NCBI GenBank assembly: GCA_037447655.1
Contig: JBBHKE010002708.1
Location: 1 to 64,000, forward strand
DNA from: Zygnema cylindricum
Taxonomy: Eukaryota; Streptophyta; Zygnematophyceae; Zygnematales; Zygnemataceae
DNA: 64,000 nucleotides
Reading direction: 5' to 3'
The notes beneath the pieces were generated by a model, which was not told the origin of the DNA, ran no database searches, and worked only from the letters and a program-made list of their open reading frames with translations. Below, piece by piece: positions 13,101-24,579 of the stretch (position 1 is the first letter of the stretch; each line of letters begins with the position of its first letter). A program made the position numbers and the translations under genes.

Positions 13101-14609
13101 CTCAACAATTTCTCTTCAAGATCTATGCGAAACTTTTCACTTCTATTTTTTTCTGTAGAGCCCAAATCGTTCTCCACCTCTGTTTGGGAAATACTAGCCA
13201 AAGTGTCTCTTCCTCCACTCCCTACACTACCTTCAGTTTTATCCATAACATCTGACACACCGTCTCCTGACCCCTTTCGCCTCCCTATAAACTCAATTTT
13301 CTCTTCCATTAGCAACTCTTCGATCAAACCTCTTGATTTTCCAATTCCTCCATTACCTTTCCTTCCCGAAACTCCCTTCCCAGAAGAGCTGTGATCCCAA
13401 AATAGAGCTTCTAATTCTTCTTCAACCGTTTCATCTCTCACCACCTCCAATGTTCTCCAACCTCCTCGAGAAACTTTTGACCGTCTTCTCGAAACCTTCC
13501 CACCTGTCAAACTGGTCATAATTTCCTCATCGAGAAGCGCGGCGTCTCTGGCAGAGGATCTCTGTCCAGATGCAACAATTTGGGACCTTTGAGAATTTTC
13601 TTGTAATGAGGAACTACGGAACCCACCCTCCAATTCTCGAACTTGACGAAATGAACAACCCTTCCCAGAGAACTCACTGTGCCAATATCCTCCCTGCACA
13701 ACATGACAAACTGATTTTAGAGCTACGATGCAGCGGAACTAAGGGAGAGTCAGATGGAGAGACTGAGGGAGAGATGGGGGGAGAGATGGGGAGAGAGACA
13801 GAGGGAGGGAAGGAGGGAGAGAGGGAGGGAGGGAGGGATGGAGGGAGAGGAGGAGAGAGGGAGAGACAGAGGGAGAGGGAGAGACGGAGGGAGAGGCGGA
13901 GAGATAGACGAACAAAAAGACAGGGATAAACGGAGGGAGAGAAGGATGGAGAGACAAAAGGGAGACTGAGGAAAATAGCAAACCAAAAAGCTCTGTAGAG
14001 ACCGTACACAAATTGTTTCCTAGAGATTCAATTGGAGTTTCTCTTCAGGAGTATTGAGACTGTTTTCTACAGACTGTAAAAGCATTGATTTCACATAGAG
14101 TTTCAGTAAATATGAAAAGAACAACCCTTCTAGAAGAAAGGCTAAAAGAACAACAAAACACACAATTGGAAGAATGAAACAACAACAATAAGGAAAAAAA
14201 GTGAGGGAGCAGGAAAAAAAAAGATAAAGCTAGTATATGACGAGCACTCGCAATTGAGAAACACCATCAAATTACCCAAAACGGAAGAAAGAGAAAAGGA
14301 AAGAGAGGCGAGAGAGGAGGCGAAAGATGAGAGAACATAGGGGAGGAGAGAGGAAAGAAGAGTGGACAGAGGGGAGAAAAGGAGAGAGGGGAGGAAAAGG
14401 CAGGAGAGAAGAGAGGAGAGAGGAGAGGAGAAGGGAGAGGAGAGAAACATTACCTGCCTAGTAGAACGGGTTCCTTCTGAGAGGCGAGAGATCGGCAAGG
14501 CAACGGCTGTCAATTGGAGATTGGAGATTGGATTGGAGGTCGGACAGCCATGGCTGGCGCAGGAGGAGGGAGGCGTAACAGAGGGCATGTGACAGCAGCA
14601 TCCTGCCAT
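7197..14609 (-). CDS. Chloroplast HAT-repeat RNA-binding protein, HCF107-like
   Basis: Ten exons join in frame: 14454-14609, 12545-13693, 11748-11814, 11307-11485, 10661-10921, 9884-9985, 9259-9369, 8774-8875, 8220-8321, 7197-7514. They give about 850 residues. Exon 1 starts at an ATG and is Ser/Thr/Pro/Cys-rich, as expected of a plastid transit peptide. Exon 2 is a long low-complexity, charged extension (383 codons). From exon 3 on, HAT/TPR-like helical repeats follow with motifs such as DANVWVYYAQLE, AWALMEQRAGNLEEARRLFE and AWAHNEARLDTEGSRQKARE. The basic, Ser-rich tail ends at 7197. In Arabidopsis, HCF107 is a HAT-repeat protein that binds the psbH 5' region, stabilising and activating that plastid mRNA. 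A chloroplast RNA role here is inferred from this resemblance. Splice borders are by eye, and a crooked-neck-type HAT protein is the less likely alternative. Confidence 0.75.
8563..8765. repeat. CT/GA-rich low-complexity tract in intron 8
   Basis: Runs of ccctccctcc and gagggagagag in the intron between the exons at 8774-8875 and 8220-8321. No coding value. Confidence 0.8.
13737..13975. repeat. Long polypurine tract in intron 1
   Basis: Nearly uninterrupted G/A on the plus strand (gagagggagggaggg-type units) just upstream of the exon 2 acceptor. On the gene's sense strand it is a polypyrimidine run of more than 200 bases. Several long frames cross it, but they are compositional artefacts. 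Confidence 0.85.
14279..14453. repeat. Second polypurine tract in intron 1
   Basis: G/A-rich plus strand (ggagaggagagaagg-type), beginning directly after the exon 1 donor of the HCF107-like gene. On the sense strand it is a C/T run. Confidence 0.8.
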
Positions 14610-16093
14610 GCAGCTCTCAGATGACTTTGACTTCAGAAAAAAGTGTTAAGAACTGCAAGCAGTTGACACGACAACTATACACAGAATTGTCGAAAGAATA
14701 TTTCTTAATTAATTTGCTATAAAATTGCTGGACACCTCAAGATTTTGGTAAAAGTGTTGATCTCACACTCGGCCACGTGTCTGTGAAAAGAGTGGAGAAA
14801 CTAAACTCTAGTAACTGAGCAACAGTTGAATAGTAGTCCGTACGACAGTTGCAAGCCTCAAAGATTACGATAATGGAGGTAAAAGTCTAGAATTAAGTGA
14901 AGAGAGATTCGTCGTCGAATAAACAGTTGAAACTAAAAGTATGAAGCTATAAAGATTGAGCTATATTTGCAGAAAGTGTTTCTATTAGGTTTCGGGCAAT
15001 AAGTTGTAATAAAAGAAGTGACACAAAAGTAACTGCAGGAGAACTACCGAAAATCCAGAAGATTTTTTTCGAGGAAACCCTAATCCGGTCAGAAATCACT
15101 ACAAAAGTATTTTTTTACCGTCTTCAACCGTATTCCTAGTTGCACCTAAGCCAAATCGGATTTCCGCACAAACAAAAAAAGGAAAAGGTGAGCAAACTCT
15201 TTGCAGTATGATGAACTTTCCTTAAAACTTCAAAACGAATAAACCTATTTTACTCTGTAGGCAACACTAAAAAGACAAGATTCGGAGAAGATATTTTCTC
15301 TAATTGCACACAACTTTCCCTCTCAACCTCAGAAAAAATCCTGTTTGCAGGCTCAAAATCAGCCAAATTTTAAAAAAACATCAAACAATACAACTGATTA
15401 TGTCAGCAATAAGAATCGGAAACAGAAATTTAAAGCAGAGGGGGAGAACAGCAATACAGGAGTGTGACGTGACGTGACCAGCAGCAAGGCTGCGAGCGTG
15501 ACGTAACAGATGGGACGTGACAATCGACGTGGTTATTGACGACGTGGATCTGTCTGCAACCTAGAATGATCGTTTTGAGACGTGGCCGAATAGTAAGCGT
15601 GCGTCGAGATATGGGAAAGAATCGCGGGATTACTGGAAGTCTGAAGCGGGACGTTACATGAGTGACGTACTTTTGTGACGTCATATATTGTACTAGAACA
15701 GTTTGGTGTGGGAGTATGAACCGTACCACTGGACAAGCAAATTTTGTTTTTTCTTCTTTTTTACAACAACGAATTTCCTGTCCGAGTCGACATCGTAGTT
15801 CATAGATCGTAGAATTACATCGATCGACGGTCACAATTATTACAATTTTTTCCTCGAAACAACGTGGCCATTTTATTTGATATTCTAGTTGCTTAACCAG
15901 TACGGCACATCCCTGTACAAATGCCACGTGTACGATTCTCGCAAACGTCACGAAGCTTCGCATAATTACGTTAAAAGTACAAATTGCCAGCATATTCAGG
16001 AATCAGGGCGGTTACACATGTCAAAATTAGTACGATACTTAGTTGTACAAGTACGAACTATCGCGTGAAAAGTAGGGATTGCACTTCAGTCCA
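14610..16093. other. Upstream region of the HCF107-like gene
   Basis: Likely contains the promoter and 5' UTR, but no element could be assigned. A 187-codon minus frame at 15430-15993 has no recognisable domain and is considered chance or transposon debris. Confidence 0.4.
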
Positions 16094-16306
16094 GTACACC
16101 GTGTATCGTTATTAGCGTTAATAATTATTACGCCACTTAAAACATCTTTTTCCCCGTACACTCATGTCCGATTTCAACATGGTCGATCGGAAGGTGAAAA
16201 CCTTGAATTTCAATCCCAACCGTCAGATCCACAATCCGACATGAGTGTACGAAGAAAAAATGTTGCGGCAAAAAAAACATTAACACTCATAGCGATACAC
16301 GGTGTA
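16094..16306. mobile_element. MITE with long TIRs, GTACACCGTGTATCG family
   Basis: Ends gtacaccgtgtatcgttatt and, in reverse complement, the same motif. A second inner pair of inverted repeats follows (ccacttaaaacatctttt ... cggagaaaa-like). 213 bp, no coding content. The right flank reads CTGTACTGAG. A TA duplication next to CAGT-type ends would suit Tc1/mariner, but this is only suggestive. Confidence 0.75.
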
Positions 16307-16324
16307 CTGTACTGAGCCTACCGC

Positions 16325-16470
16325 CCTACCGTAATTTCGTTATTCTGATTATATCGCAATAATTTTTTGCTAGTCCCGGAGCGAAATATCGGCTACCCTC
16401 ACCATAATCGATATCTTGGCTATCGCATTTATCGCGATAAGAAATTACCCGATACACAACAATAGCGTTA
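16325..16470. mobile_element. Fragment of hAT-like element
   Basis: Only the right part is visible: atcgatatcttggctatcgc and the end taccCGATACACAACAATA, similar to the right end of the elements at 18393 and 52861. No matching left end. Confidence 0.4.
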
Positions 16471-16514
16471 AGTCTTTTACGATATGTTTTTAGAAGGCGT
16501 AACAAAACACGTGT

Positions 16515-17224
16515 AAGGGTGAACTTCCATTAGAGGAAAAGTGGGGGTTGTTTACTGGATACCGTACTATTTGGTACAGATTCGTACCATTTTTTTTTTG
16601 GTCAGACTAAACATGACGAAACATGTTTACTGGATGGCTCCAATATTATAGGCGTAAGTATCGACAGTTGGATTTTTCACTTTTCTAGATTAGCGAAGCA
16701 ATCACGCACATTGTCCAGTGTGCTGGTCGCGTACCATTGGTACACGTGAAAAGCAAAAAATAAATCCACCACGAACAGGCGATGAGAATCGATCACGTCC
16801 TACACGCCATGTGCCTTACGCCACGGTGTATGAAGGTCGACCGAAATATCTTCGCACGCTCCTGACATCCGCTGACCTTAAAAATTTGCGGCGCCTTTTT
16901 GACATTCCGTTTCGAAATTTTGATTTTCAATTTCAAAATTAAAATCTGGTCGCAAAATTTTCGTACGAATCATTAACTACCTCTGCCCGTACAAATATTA
17001 TGTGCATATTTTCAGCTTGAAGAATATTTATAGATTTTAAGAATCTGAAAATAACCTACATGGCGCCAGTCATAATTGAGAAACGATGTCTACCGGCACA
17101 ACATAATGGAAGGTCGTGCCAAACGATGTCTACCGGCACAACATAATGGAAGGTCGTGCCAGTAAACACTAGAAATAGACGTATCCGCATGTTTACTAGG
17201 AGCGCCTAATGGAGAACAGGCCTA
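16515..17224 (+). mobile_element. Repeat family V element, copy 1 (variable-hairpin family)
   Basis: Imperfect TIRs of about 22 bp (aagggtgaacttccattag at left; reverse complement TTAGGCCTGTTCTCCATTAG at right). The body aligns with 51206-52132 and, inverted, with 34400-35100. A fixed context acattgtccag ... ctgg ... cgtaccattggtacacgtg holds a 12-bp palindrome here (16715-16726). Other copies have quite different hairpins at that spot. No coding. Confidence 0.65.
17081..17160. repeat. Exact 40-bp tandem duplication
   Basis: Two identical adjacent 40-mers beginning aaacgatgtctaccggcaca. The other copies of this repeat family carry the unit once, so the duplication is private to this copy and recent. 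Confidence 0.95.
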
Positions 17225-17985
17225 AGGGTGCGTCTCCATGTGCCTAAGTCAGGGTTTTTTTCTGTCATTTTCCTATAAAACTTAGAGCCGTACCGCGTAA
17301 GTTTCAACCGTACAAAAAACATAAAAAATGAGAAGTACATTTTGCGTCATCATGGAACTTAAGATGTACTACATATTGTCGTTTTGGGTTCTTCGACCCA
17401 CGGCCACGCCAAAAAACGTCATCTTCAAACTTTTCTTTAAAACACAGGGAAGATGTGTTTTGAAACAAATATTTTTCGAAAAACAAATAAAAACACGTTT
17501 CCAAGAAATTTCAAAAGAATTCAAGCAACGACGAAAAGTGCACGATCCGCTATGTTTTGTCCGTTTGCGTTCAGGTAAGACAAAGCAAAGTACACAATTT
17601 GTTTGGATTTGTCCGTTTGCGCTTGGTACGGATTTTATTTCGTCAGGGGTCTCAAGATCCAATGCCATTTCACGTCGCGCGGACAAGAGACGCAAAGGCA
17701 AAGTGCATCTTCCTCAACCGTGAAACGGCACAAGTTGGATGGCGATACGTCTACAATGTCACGAAAACTCATGCGATGTCACAACCAGCTACAAAAAATA
17801 GCGTGCGTCATCACATATTGTAGACGTTGACAGCCGTCATGGGCATTTTCAGCGTATACAATCATCACACGCTTAAGTAACTATGTCATTGTTACACATA
17901 GGGACACCCGAAATCCGGGTCCGCCGGATCTGCGCTAAAAAACAAAATTTTTTCTCTAAGTTTCAAGTACATGTAGACGCACCCT
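17225..17985 (+). mobile_element. TIR element AGGGTGCGTC with remnant reading frame
   Basis: Inverted ends agggtgcgtctccatgtgc and (reverse complement of right end) AGGGTGCGTCTACATGTAC, 761 bp apart. Inside, around 17640-17823, a plus frame with the motif RYVYNVT..HA.SQ resembles a minus frame at 32872-33090, so the family probably once encoded a protein. The element directly abuts the end of the previous repeat. Confidence 0.6.
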
Positions 17986-18392
17986 AAGTGTTATGTTAAT
18001 TAATATGGTCCGGGCACAACATTTAGATGACGTCAACTAGCGTCAGATGTCAATGTCAGTCTCCGCGTCAAAACAATACCAAACGAAAATAAAGGATGCG
18101 ATTACATCGATCGAAACAGAAATATATTTTTCATTCGCTTGTCCCGTAGCACTGTACCTTTATAGAGCCTTCACATTGGCGCATGGATTCCAAAACTAGT
18201 TATTTTCTTGCTTATGTCCAAAGACAATCTCACAGGTGTAACTGGCGCTAAATATGTATCCACGTCAAAGACAAAAAAAAAATTATTCACATTTTTAGTC
18301 GGGTACCAAGTTCATTTGAAATAGTGACAAAATTGTGTTATAGTCATCCTCCATCTAGAGATTCGAAGATCTCATACGCTGTACGTTTTTTG
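17986..18392. other. No recognised feature
   Basis: AT-rich spacer between two transposon-like elements. Nothing supported. Confidence 0.4.
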
Positions 18393-19583
18393 TAGTTTTA
18401 TGTATCGGTAAGGATTTGCCGATAACCGATATGGGCTTTTTTCGGGTAGCCGATAATCGATATTTTGGTACGACATATCGTTATCGGTGTTATCGCCAAT
18501 AAATAACCGATATTTTATCGGTTATTATCGGCGATAACAACGATATCGATAACTATCGGCGATATGTGTACGAACCGTACAGATAAATGTACGGCTAGTA
18601 CACTAAACTGTACGTGATATATCCCGGACGCGCCCTACTCACAACTCGTATCTACCCCTACTCACAACCCCTATCTACTGAGGTGTCTACCAATCATATC
18701 ACAAAAATTACAGGAGACGCCATGAGTTCTGTACGGTTTTGGTACGGATCCAGTAAAAATGACGTACCTTTCACATCCGACGGCATAACTTTGTCCCTTT
18801 TTTCCTTGGAATCCATTGGAGAGTTGCCACGTGTCGATCTGTCGGCTTTTCTGGCAAAAGCCGCCAAGAGAGCCATTCCGGGATGTTGACGCTCACCCTG
18901 GCCGTCCGCTCGTATTTTCTCATTCAAAGTTGCCCGTTCAATTCCGATGGTGCGCAGTGTTTTTTTGCGTCCGTTGTACTTTGTGTCCGCTGTCCTTTTT
19001 CCGTTCCATGTTCACCAGTTTGTCAATGCAATTTCGTACGTTGCCGTAAAATTTATGTTTAGTTAACCGGCCAGAAAGTACACACGTACCTTTTATAGAA
19101 AGTGCAACGTATCTTTTTGTCAAAGTCCGTACATTTCCCGTAAAAAACTGTACATTTTCCGTAAATTTTCCGTTCAATTAACTGGACAGCTGCGGTTTTT
19201 TTTTAAAGTCACGAATTATACTTAAAAATCGGAAAAAAGGAAAAAATCGCACGAACAACGATGGTTTCGGTACTATATTTTTGAACTATAAACTATTGTT
19301 TTGAATTTGTCAACGTTTATGTGATGCGCTGTCCGTAATTAATCGCAATTAAGCGGATACGGAGCAGGTTCTTATACGTAGCATGCCCCGCTTTATAATG
19401 TCAATAATATAATACAGTATGTAATAAAGTAGTATTGTATGAATACTACTTATTTTTTATGTTATCGCTGATATGGAATTTGTTGTTCTCGAATCGATAT
19501 ATCGGGTCCTCTGATCGTTTGATAAACAATAACTATCGATATCGGTGTTATCACGATAATTTTTTTACCGATACACAACAATA
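18393..19583. mobile_element. hAT-like nonautonomous element, copy 1
   Basis: Left end tagttttatgtatcggtaag and right end taccgatacacaacaata match the termini of the element at 52861-53732, and much of the interior aligns too. Dense CGATAT/TATCGG motifs lie near both ends. The minus frames 18694-18927 and 18938-19177 align with the minus frame 53209-53553. The 8-bp flanks (gttttttg / taaatttg) do not match well, so the borders are less certain than for the other copies. Confidence 0.55.
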
Positions 19584-20028
19584 TAAATTTGTACATATGT
19601 ATTTGTATTTCCCCGTCTTTTTTGACCTAAAAACAAATAATCCTACTGTCATATGTGGGAAACGAACAAAAACAAATGAAATCTTACCAAATATTCTTCG
19701 TGCCTAAGTATTTCTATATCAAATTCCATGACTATAGCAATTACACCATTGCAATTTCACCGTCACTGGAGAATAATCGTAGGATTTGTGCTATTCATAC
19801 ACTTTTATGAGTATTTCTATGTGTGGTTTACCATACAATAGTACAATTCACCCTCGATATCAGGGCATATTTCTTCACCATTATTACCCTATCAGCTTAG
19901 TTACCGATAAGGTAATTCCACGAAACAGATTGGTTTCATGTTTAACCTACACGAGTATGTACCAACTTCTCAAAAAATGGTACAATTAGAGAACTCACCG
20001 TTTCCGCAGAAAAGTAAACGACCTGCAA
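19584..20028. other. No recognised feature
   Basis: AT-rich interval between two repeats. Nothing supported. Confidence 0.4.
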
Positions 20029-20238
20029 GTACACTGTGTATCGCTATTAGTGTTAATACAATTTTCTCCACTTAAAACATCTTTTCTCCGTTCAAAACTG
20101 TACAATTTGCCAATCAGAAGGTGAGAATTATGGCTTTCAACCGAAATTGTCAGACCCATAATACGACAAGTGTGTATGGAGAAATGATGATTTAAGTGGC
20201 AAAAAAATTATAAACACTAATAACAATGCCCGGTGTAC
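20029..20238. mobile_element. MITE, GTACACCGTGTATCG family
   Basis: Ends gtacactgtgtatcgctatt and cggtgtac with nested inner inverted repeats (ccacttaaaacatctttt / gatgatttaagtggc). 210 bp. Its right terminus was hit by the hAT-like element that starts six bases on. Confidence 0.75.
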
Positions 20239-20244
20239 TATACT

Positions 20245-20996
20245 TAGTGTTGGGTATCGAGGACCATTTGCTGATATTCGATATATATCGAATTTCAAGA
20301 ACCCGGTATTCGATATATCGCTTCGATATATCGAAAATGAAAATATCGCGATATTTCGCCGATATATCATATCGCCAATATATCGAAGCATAAAAAAAAC
20401 GAAAAAAAAAAGGCAGGTCATCAAAGTCACGTGCCTTCGGACTAAGTGACCGTAAATTCTTTGCCAAAAAGAAATACAGTTTTGAAAGTTTGCAGCGTGA
20501 AGGAGATCTTTGAGGTACATTGACACGGTACAGTTGCGGAATACACGCACATAATACGCAAGTACGGATTTCCATACGAAAATGGTCAGTTTTCATTTTT
20601 TTGACGATTTTAGAGATTTGATCGTCAACTTACAACCACTCAAATCAAAACACGTATGTAAAAACTTGTTTACATTCGATACGCGATGTAACTGAGGCCT
20701 CTGTAATACATAAATTTTGTTGTCCGTATTATTACAAAATTGGTACTTTTTTGTCGGTTACATTTTGCGGCGTCTACCTTTAAGTCACGGAACGTGGCGT
20801 ATCAGACAATATGTCTTTTTCGCTAAAATAACATGTTATATAAAAATACAAAATATTAAATTTAAAAAAATACTATATATCGCAATATATATCGCGATAA
20901 TTTATGTTGGTCTCGGTACGATATATCGTGGATTCTGCTCGATCGATATTCGATTCGAAATTATCACGATATGAATTTTCCCGATACCCAACACTA
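20245..20996. mobile_element. hAT-like nonautonomous element with 8-bp TSD
   Basis: Termini tagtgttgggtatcg and cgatacccaacacta are exact 15-bp inverted repeats. The flanks ACTATACT (20237-20244) and ACTGTACT (20997-21004) match at 7 of 8 positions, as expected of an aged hAT target-site duplication. The interior consists of repeated cgatatatcg motifs with no transposase frame. It inserted into the end of the preceding MITE. Confidence 0.7.
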
Positions 20997-21050
20997 ACTG
21001 TACTAAACCTCCCAAACAAATTTGACCAATAGTATTAGCTGCACCATTAC

Positions 21051-21534
<484 letters not shown>

Positions 21535-21558
<24 letters not shown>
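21535..21558. repeat. Poly-C run of 24
   Basis: Homopolymer of C on the plus strand. The minus frame across it yields polyglycine and is not a gene. Length may be inexact in sequencing. Confidence 0.95.
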
Positions 21559-21566
<8 letters not shown>

Positions 21567-22429
21567 GAGTTTCCAAAACACACAGCGAGAAAAAAAACTT
21601 GTTGAGCTTTAAAAAAAATTTAAAATTTTTATTACATGAAACTCCAACCCGTGCTTGAATAAAAAAAAAAAAACAAACCCGTGGATTTAGGAAAAGGACA
21701 AAAAAGTTGGCGTAAGGCCAGAATGTCAGCACCGAAAAAAAACTTTCGAAGCAATCAGGCAAAAAACCACATGTAAAGGGAACGAAGAAAAAAAAAAAAA
21801 AAAAAAGATATCCTCTATATCCCTCCTCATCATCATCTTTGCGCGTATATTTGACGTTCGAAGACATGAAATTTGAAGATTTGAAATTGGTCTCATAGTT
21901 ATTTTGTCTCTTATATATTTTGTCTCTTATCTATTTCGTCTCTTATTCCTTTACCACTAGGACTTCAAGGCTGAGCCCTTCTTTTGACCGAGTGTACTCG
22001 CTGACTTTAGGTGGTCCTGCCGAGGGAAATAAAAAGAGAAAAAAAAAAAAGGAAAAAAAAAAAAAGGTAAAGAGAAAAAAAGAAAACGAAAATAAGAAGA
22101 AAAATAAGGGAAAAAGAGAAAAAGGGAAGAAAAAAAAGAAAGAAGTAGAAAGAAAGACGAAAATATATCAATAATCTTTTGATAAAACTTGCATTCGAGG
22201 AAATTCAATACGCCTGTGTTCTTTAACTTGTACTACCCACTCCAATAAACAAACCAAAGACGGTTCCTCTATCCTCACACCACAGAGAAAACTATACCGA
22301 CCACAAGTGTTTTCTAATTTCTCTGTCCATGTACCACAATAGGTGTGAATGGTTTTTGATGATTGTTCCTTTATTCAAAAATTAGTGTGGAACACAAAAA
22401 ACCTATTTGCACCATAAAACAAAGTGTAT
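21559..22429. repeat. Low-complexity region with A-rich tract
   Basis: Several A runs (21660, 21787) and a purine-only tract at about 22031-22160 (aaaaagaaaaaaaaaagg). No exon or RNA gene seen. Confidence 0.6.
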
Positions 22430-22612
22430 GTACTTTATTCTGTAAGGTGCGTACTTTATTCTGTACTTTACTTTGTTCTGTACTGTGCGGACTTTATTCT
22501 GTACTGTACATACTTTTTTCTGTACAGAGATGTTTTATTCTGTACTGAACGTACTTTATTCTGTACTGTGCATACTTTATTCTGTGCTGTACATACTTTT
22601 TTTCTGAACGTA
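22430..22612. repeat. Degenerate tandem repeat, unit tactttattctgtactgt
   Basis: About eight imperfect copies of an 18-23 bp unit alternating tttattctgtactg and tgcgtac/tacatac. Short frames across it reflect the repeat. Confidence 0.8.
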
Positions 22613-22689
22613 CTTTGTCACATATGGTAGTGTCACACTGACCCCGGTTTTGAGTACACGCGTCAGTTCCAAGTTACATACTAACCCAA

Positions 22690-22850
22690 AAGTCGTACGG
22701 ACTAAGTCAACAGTTGTACCTACTGTAAGTACTCTGTCAACAGCAGTACCTACTAACACTCAAAAGTCGTACATAATAAGTCAAAAGTCGTACATACTAA
22801 GTCAATAGTCATACGTACTGAATCAAAAGTTGTGTGTACTAAGGTCAAGA
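22690..22850. repeat. Degenerate tandem repeat, unit aagtcgtacatactaagtca
   Basis: Roughly seven imperfect copies of a ~22-bp unit, next to the previous array but unrelated in sequence. Confidence 0.75.
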
Positions 22851-24579
22851 GTCAAAGGTCAAAGTTGTATGTTGTACCAAGTATGCACAACACGCAGCAT
22901 TTCTGTTCTACGATCACCAGCACGGTGAAATCGCACAAGATATCACAAGATTTGAATCATTTTGTAAAAAAAAAAAAAATACTAAAAAGGAAGAAATCTC
23001 GGTCAACATCCCAGGATTCACCGTAATGTAGGAAAACAAGAACCTGTACAATCCCCAACATTCTGAAGGTAGCATATTGTGATGTATAACGGAGGTCTCA
23101 TGAAACCAACATGTCCGATTACGGATAGGACCAATTATTGATCAGTCCAGGTAGCAGAGATTGTCGGTAACTGACCGTCACGTGTATATCGCCGTTAAGT
23201 GTTCCAATACCCATATTTTTTTTTTATAGAAATGTGTACTTTGGTACAATGTACAGTACTCCACTGTTTGCACCAAAGGTATGTGATATTTGCCACGTGT
23301 GACCATCTGTCACGTGGCAGGAATATCCTAAAACTGTGGGCTCTGACAACATATCCATCTGCCACTTGGCAGAATCATAATTCCCGAAGCGGCATGACAT
23401 CTCCAACGACAGAACCACAAAAATCACATCAAAAACATCATACCCTTAAATATATTCGTTTGACCGGTTTACATGTATCGTGACATCCCCGATATGTCCG
23501 ATAACCAATCGGTTATCGGAAACCTAAAAACCTATACATAAGTTATCAGCCAAGAGCTTCCAATATACATACTACTGTACAGTATTGTAACATCTGCATA
23601 ACCCAAAATCATACGACTGTTTAAACTCGCCTACAAATACAAAAGGCGTAAAATTAATCAGTGCAAACGTCTTTGAACTTTGAAATGCTTGACATCTTGT
23701 TTCTGTATTCTTTGTTATCCGCATTATTTCAAATGTATGAACTACCCAGGTAGTGCAAAAACAAAAATTCTAGAACCTCAAAGCATTACACCGTGAATCG
23801 CTATAAAAAATAATAGCACAATGAACTGTTTTACCGTCGGCAATTTAAATTTAGTTACGAATGAAATAAACAATTGTAAACCATTGCGAATTAGTGTTAA
23901 CAAAAAACCATTTGGGTTATTAACACTACTTTGTGGTCAGAGGCTAAAAAATAGGCGCCAAATTAGTGTTATCAACTTTAATAACAATTCAGTCGTCAGG
24001 CTTGTAAAATTGCACCCAACATTATACAGTACACGACTCTAGTTTTCATGTAATCCTGACTGCAATCATATTGCCGAACAAATACGTAGGACCAAAAAAT
24101 GTGCAATTCTTAAGTTACTGCAGACCGTGTACGGCCCCCCTGTCAAAATGCAGAAAAACCACAGGTACAAAGAGATGTCCCTCCTCTTTCTCACCTCCCT
24201 CTCACACTCCCTCCTCTCTCTCCCTCCTCTCTCTCCCTCTCCCTCCCTCTTTTCCCAAAACATTGAAGAGAATGCAAACTTTTGCACATCATAAGAACAT
24301 CTGATTCGCGTAAACCCAGCCTCAATTTTCAACGTTTTCCAATTAGAATAGTACCAGTATTGCTATCAACCATTGAACCAGTAGTGTATACGTGCAGTTA
24401 CAAAAAACCTTTCTTTTCCAGTAACAGAATTTTCCAGTAAAACTCTAAACCATTTCTTAAAAGAAACGTTGCTAACCAAAACAGTCTTAACCAAAACATT
24501 ATTAACCAAAACATGATTAACCAAAGCATTTCATTCCCACCTGAAAATTTGGAATAAAATTCAAAGATGAACAACGTAC
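22851..24579. other. Intergenic region; weak MITE fragment and CT tract
   Basis: Holds a diverged MITE-like stretch at about 23787-24020 (attacaccgtgaatcgctata ... acagtacacg) and a CT-rich tract at 24178-24252. A short possible last exon of the MTV1-like gene may lie near 24040-24055 on the minus strand (acceptor TTGCAG, then seven codons and a stop). I could not confirm it. Confidence 0.4.

Noticed and set aside
13570-14011. Several frames of 70-119 codons rich in Arg/Glu/Gly or Ser/Pro/Leu
   Set aside because: They come from the polypurine tract in intron 1 and have no domain content.
15430-15993. 187-codon minus-strand frame upstream of the HCF107-like gene
   Set aside because: No recognisable domain, Cys/Arg/Val-skewed composition, overlaps repeat-like GTGACGT sequence; likely chance or transposon debris.
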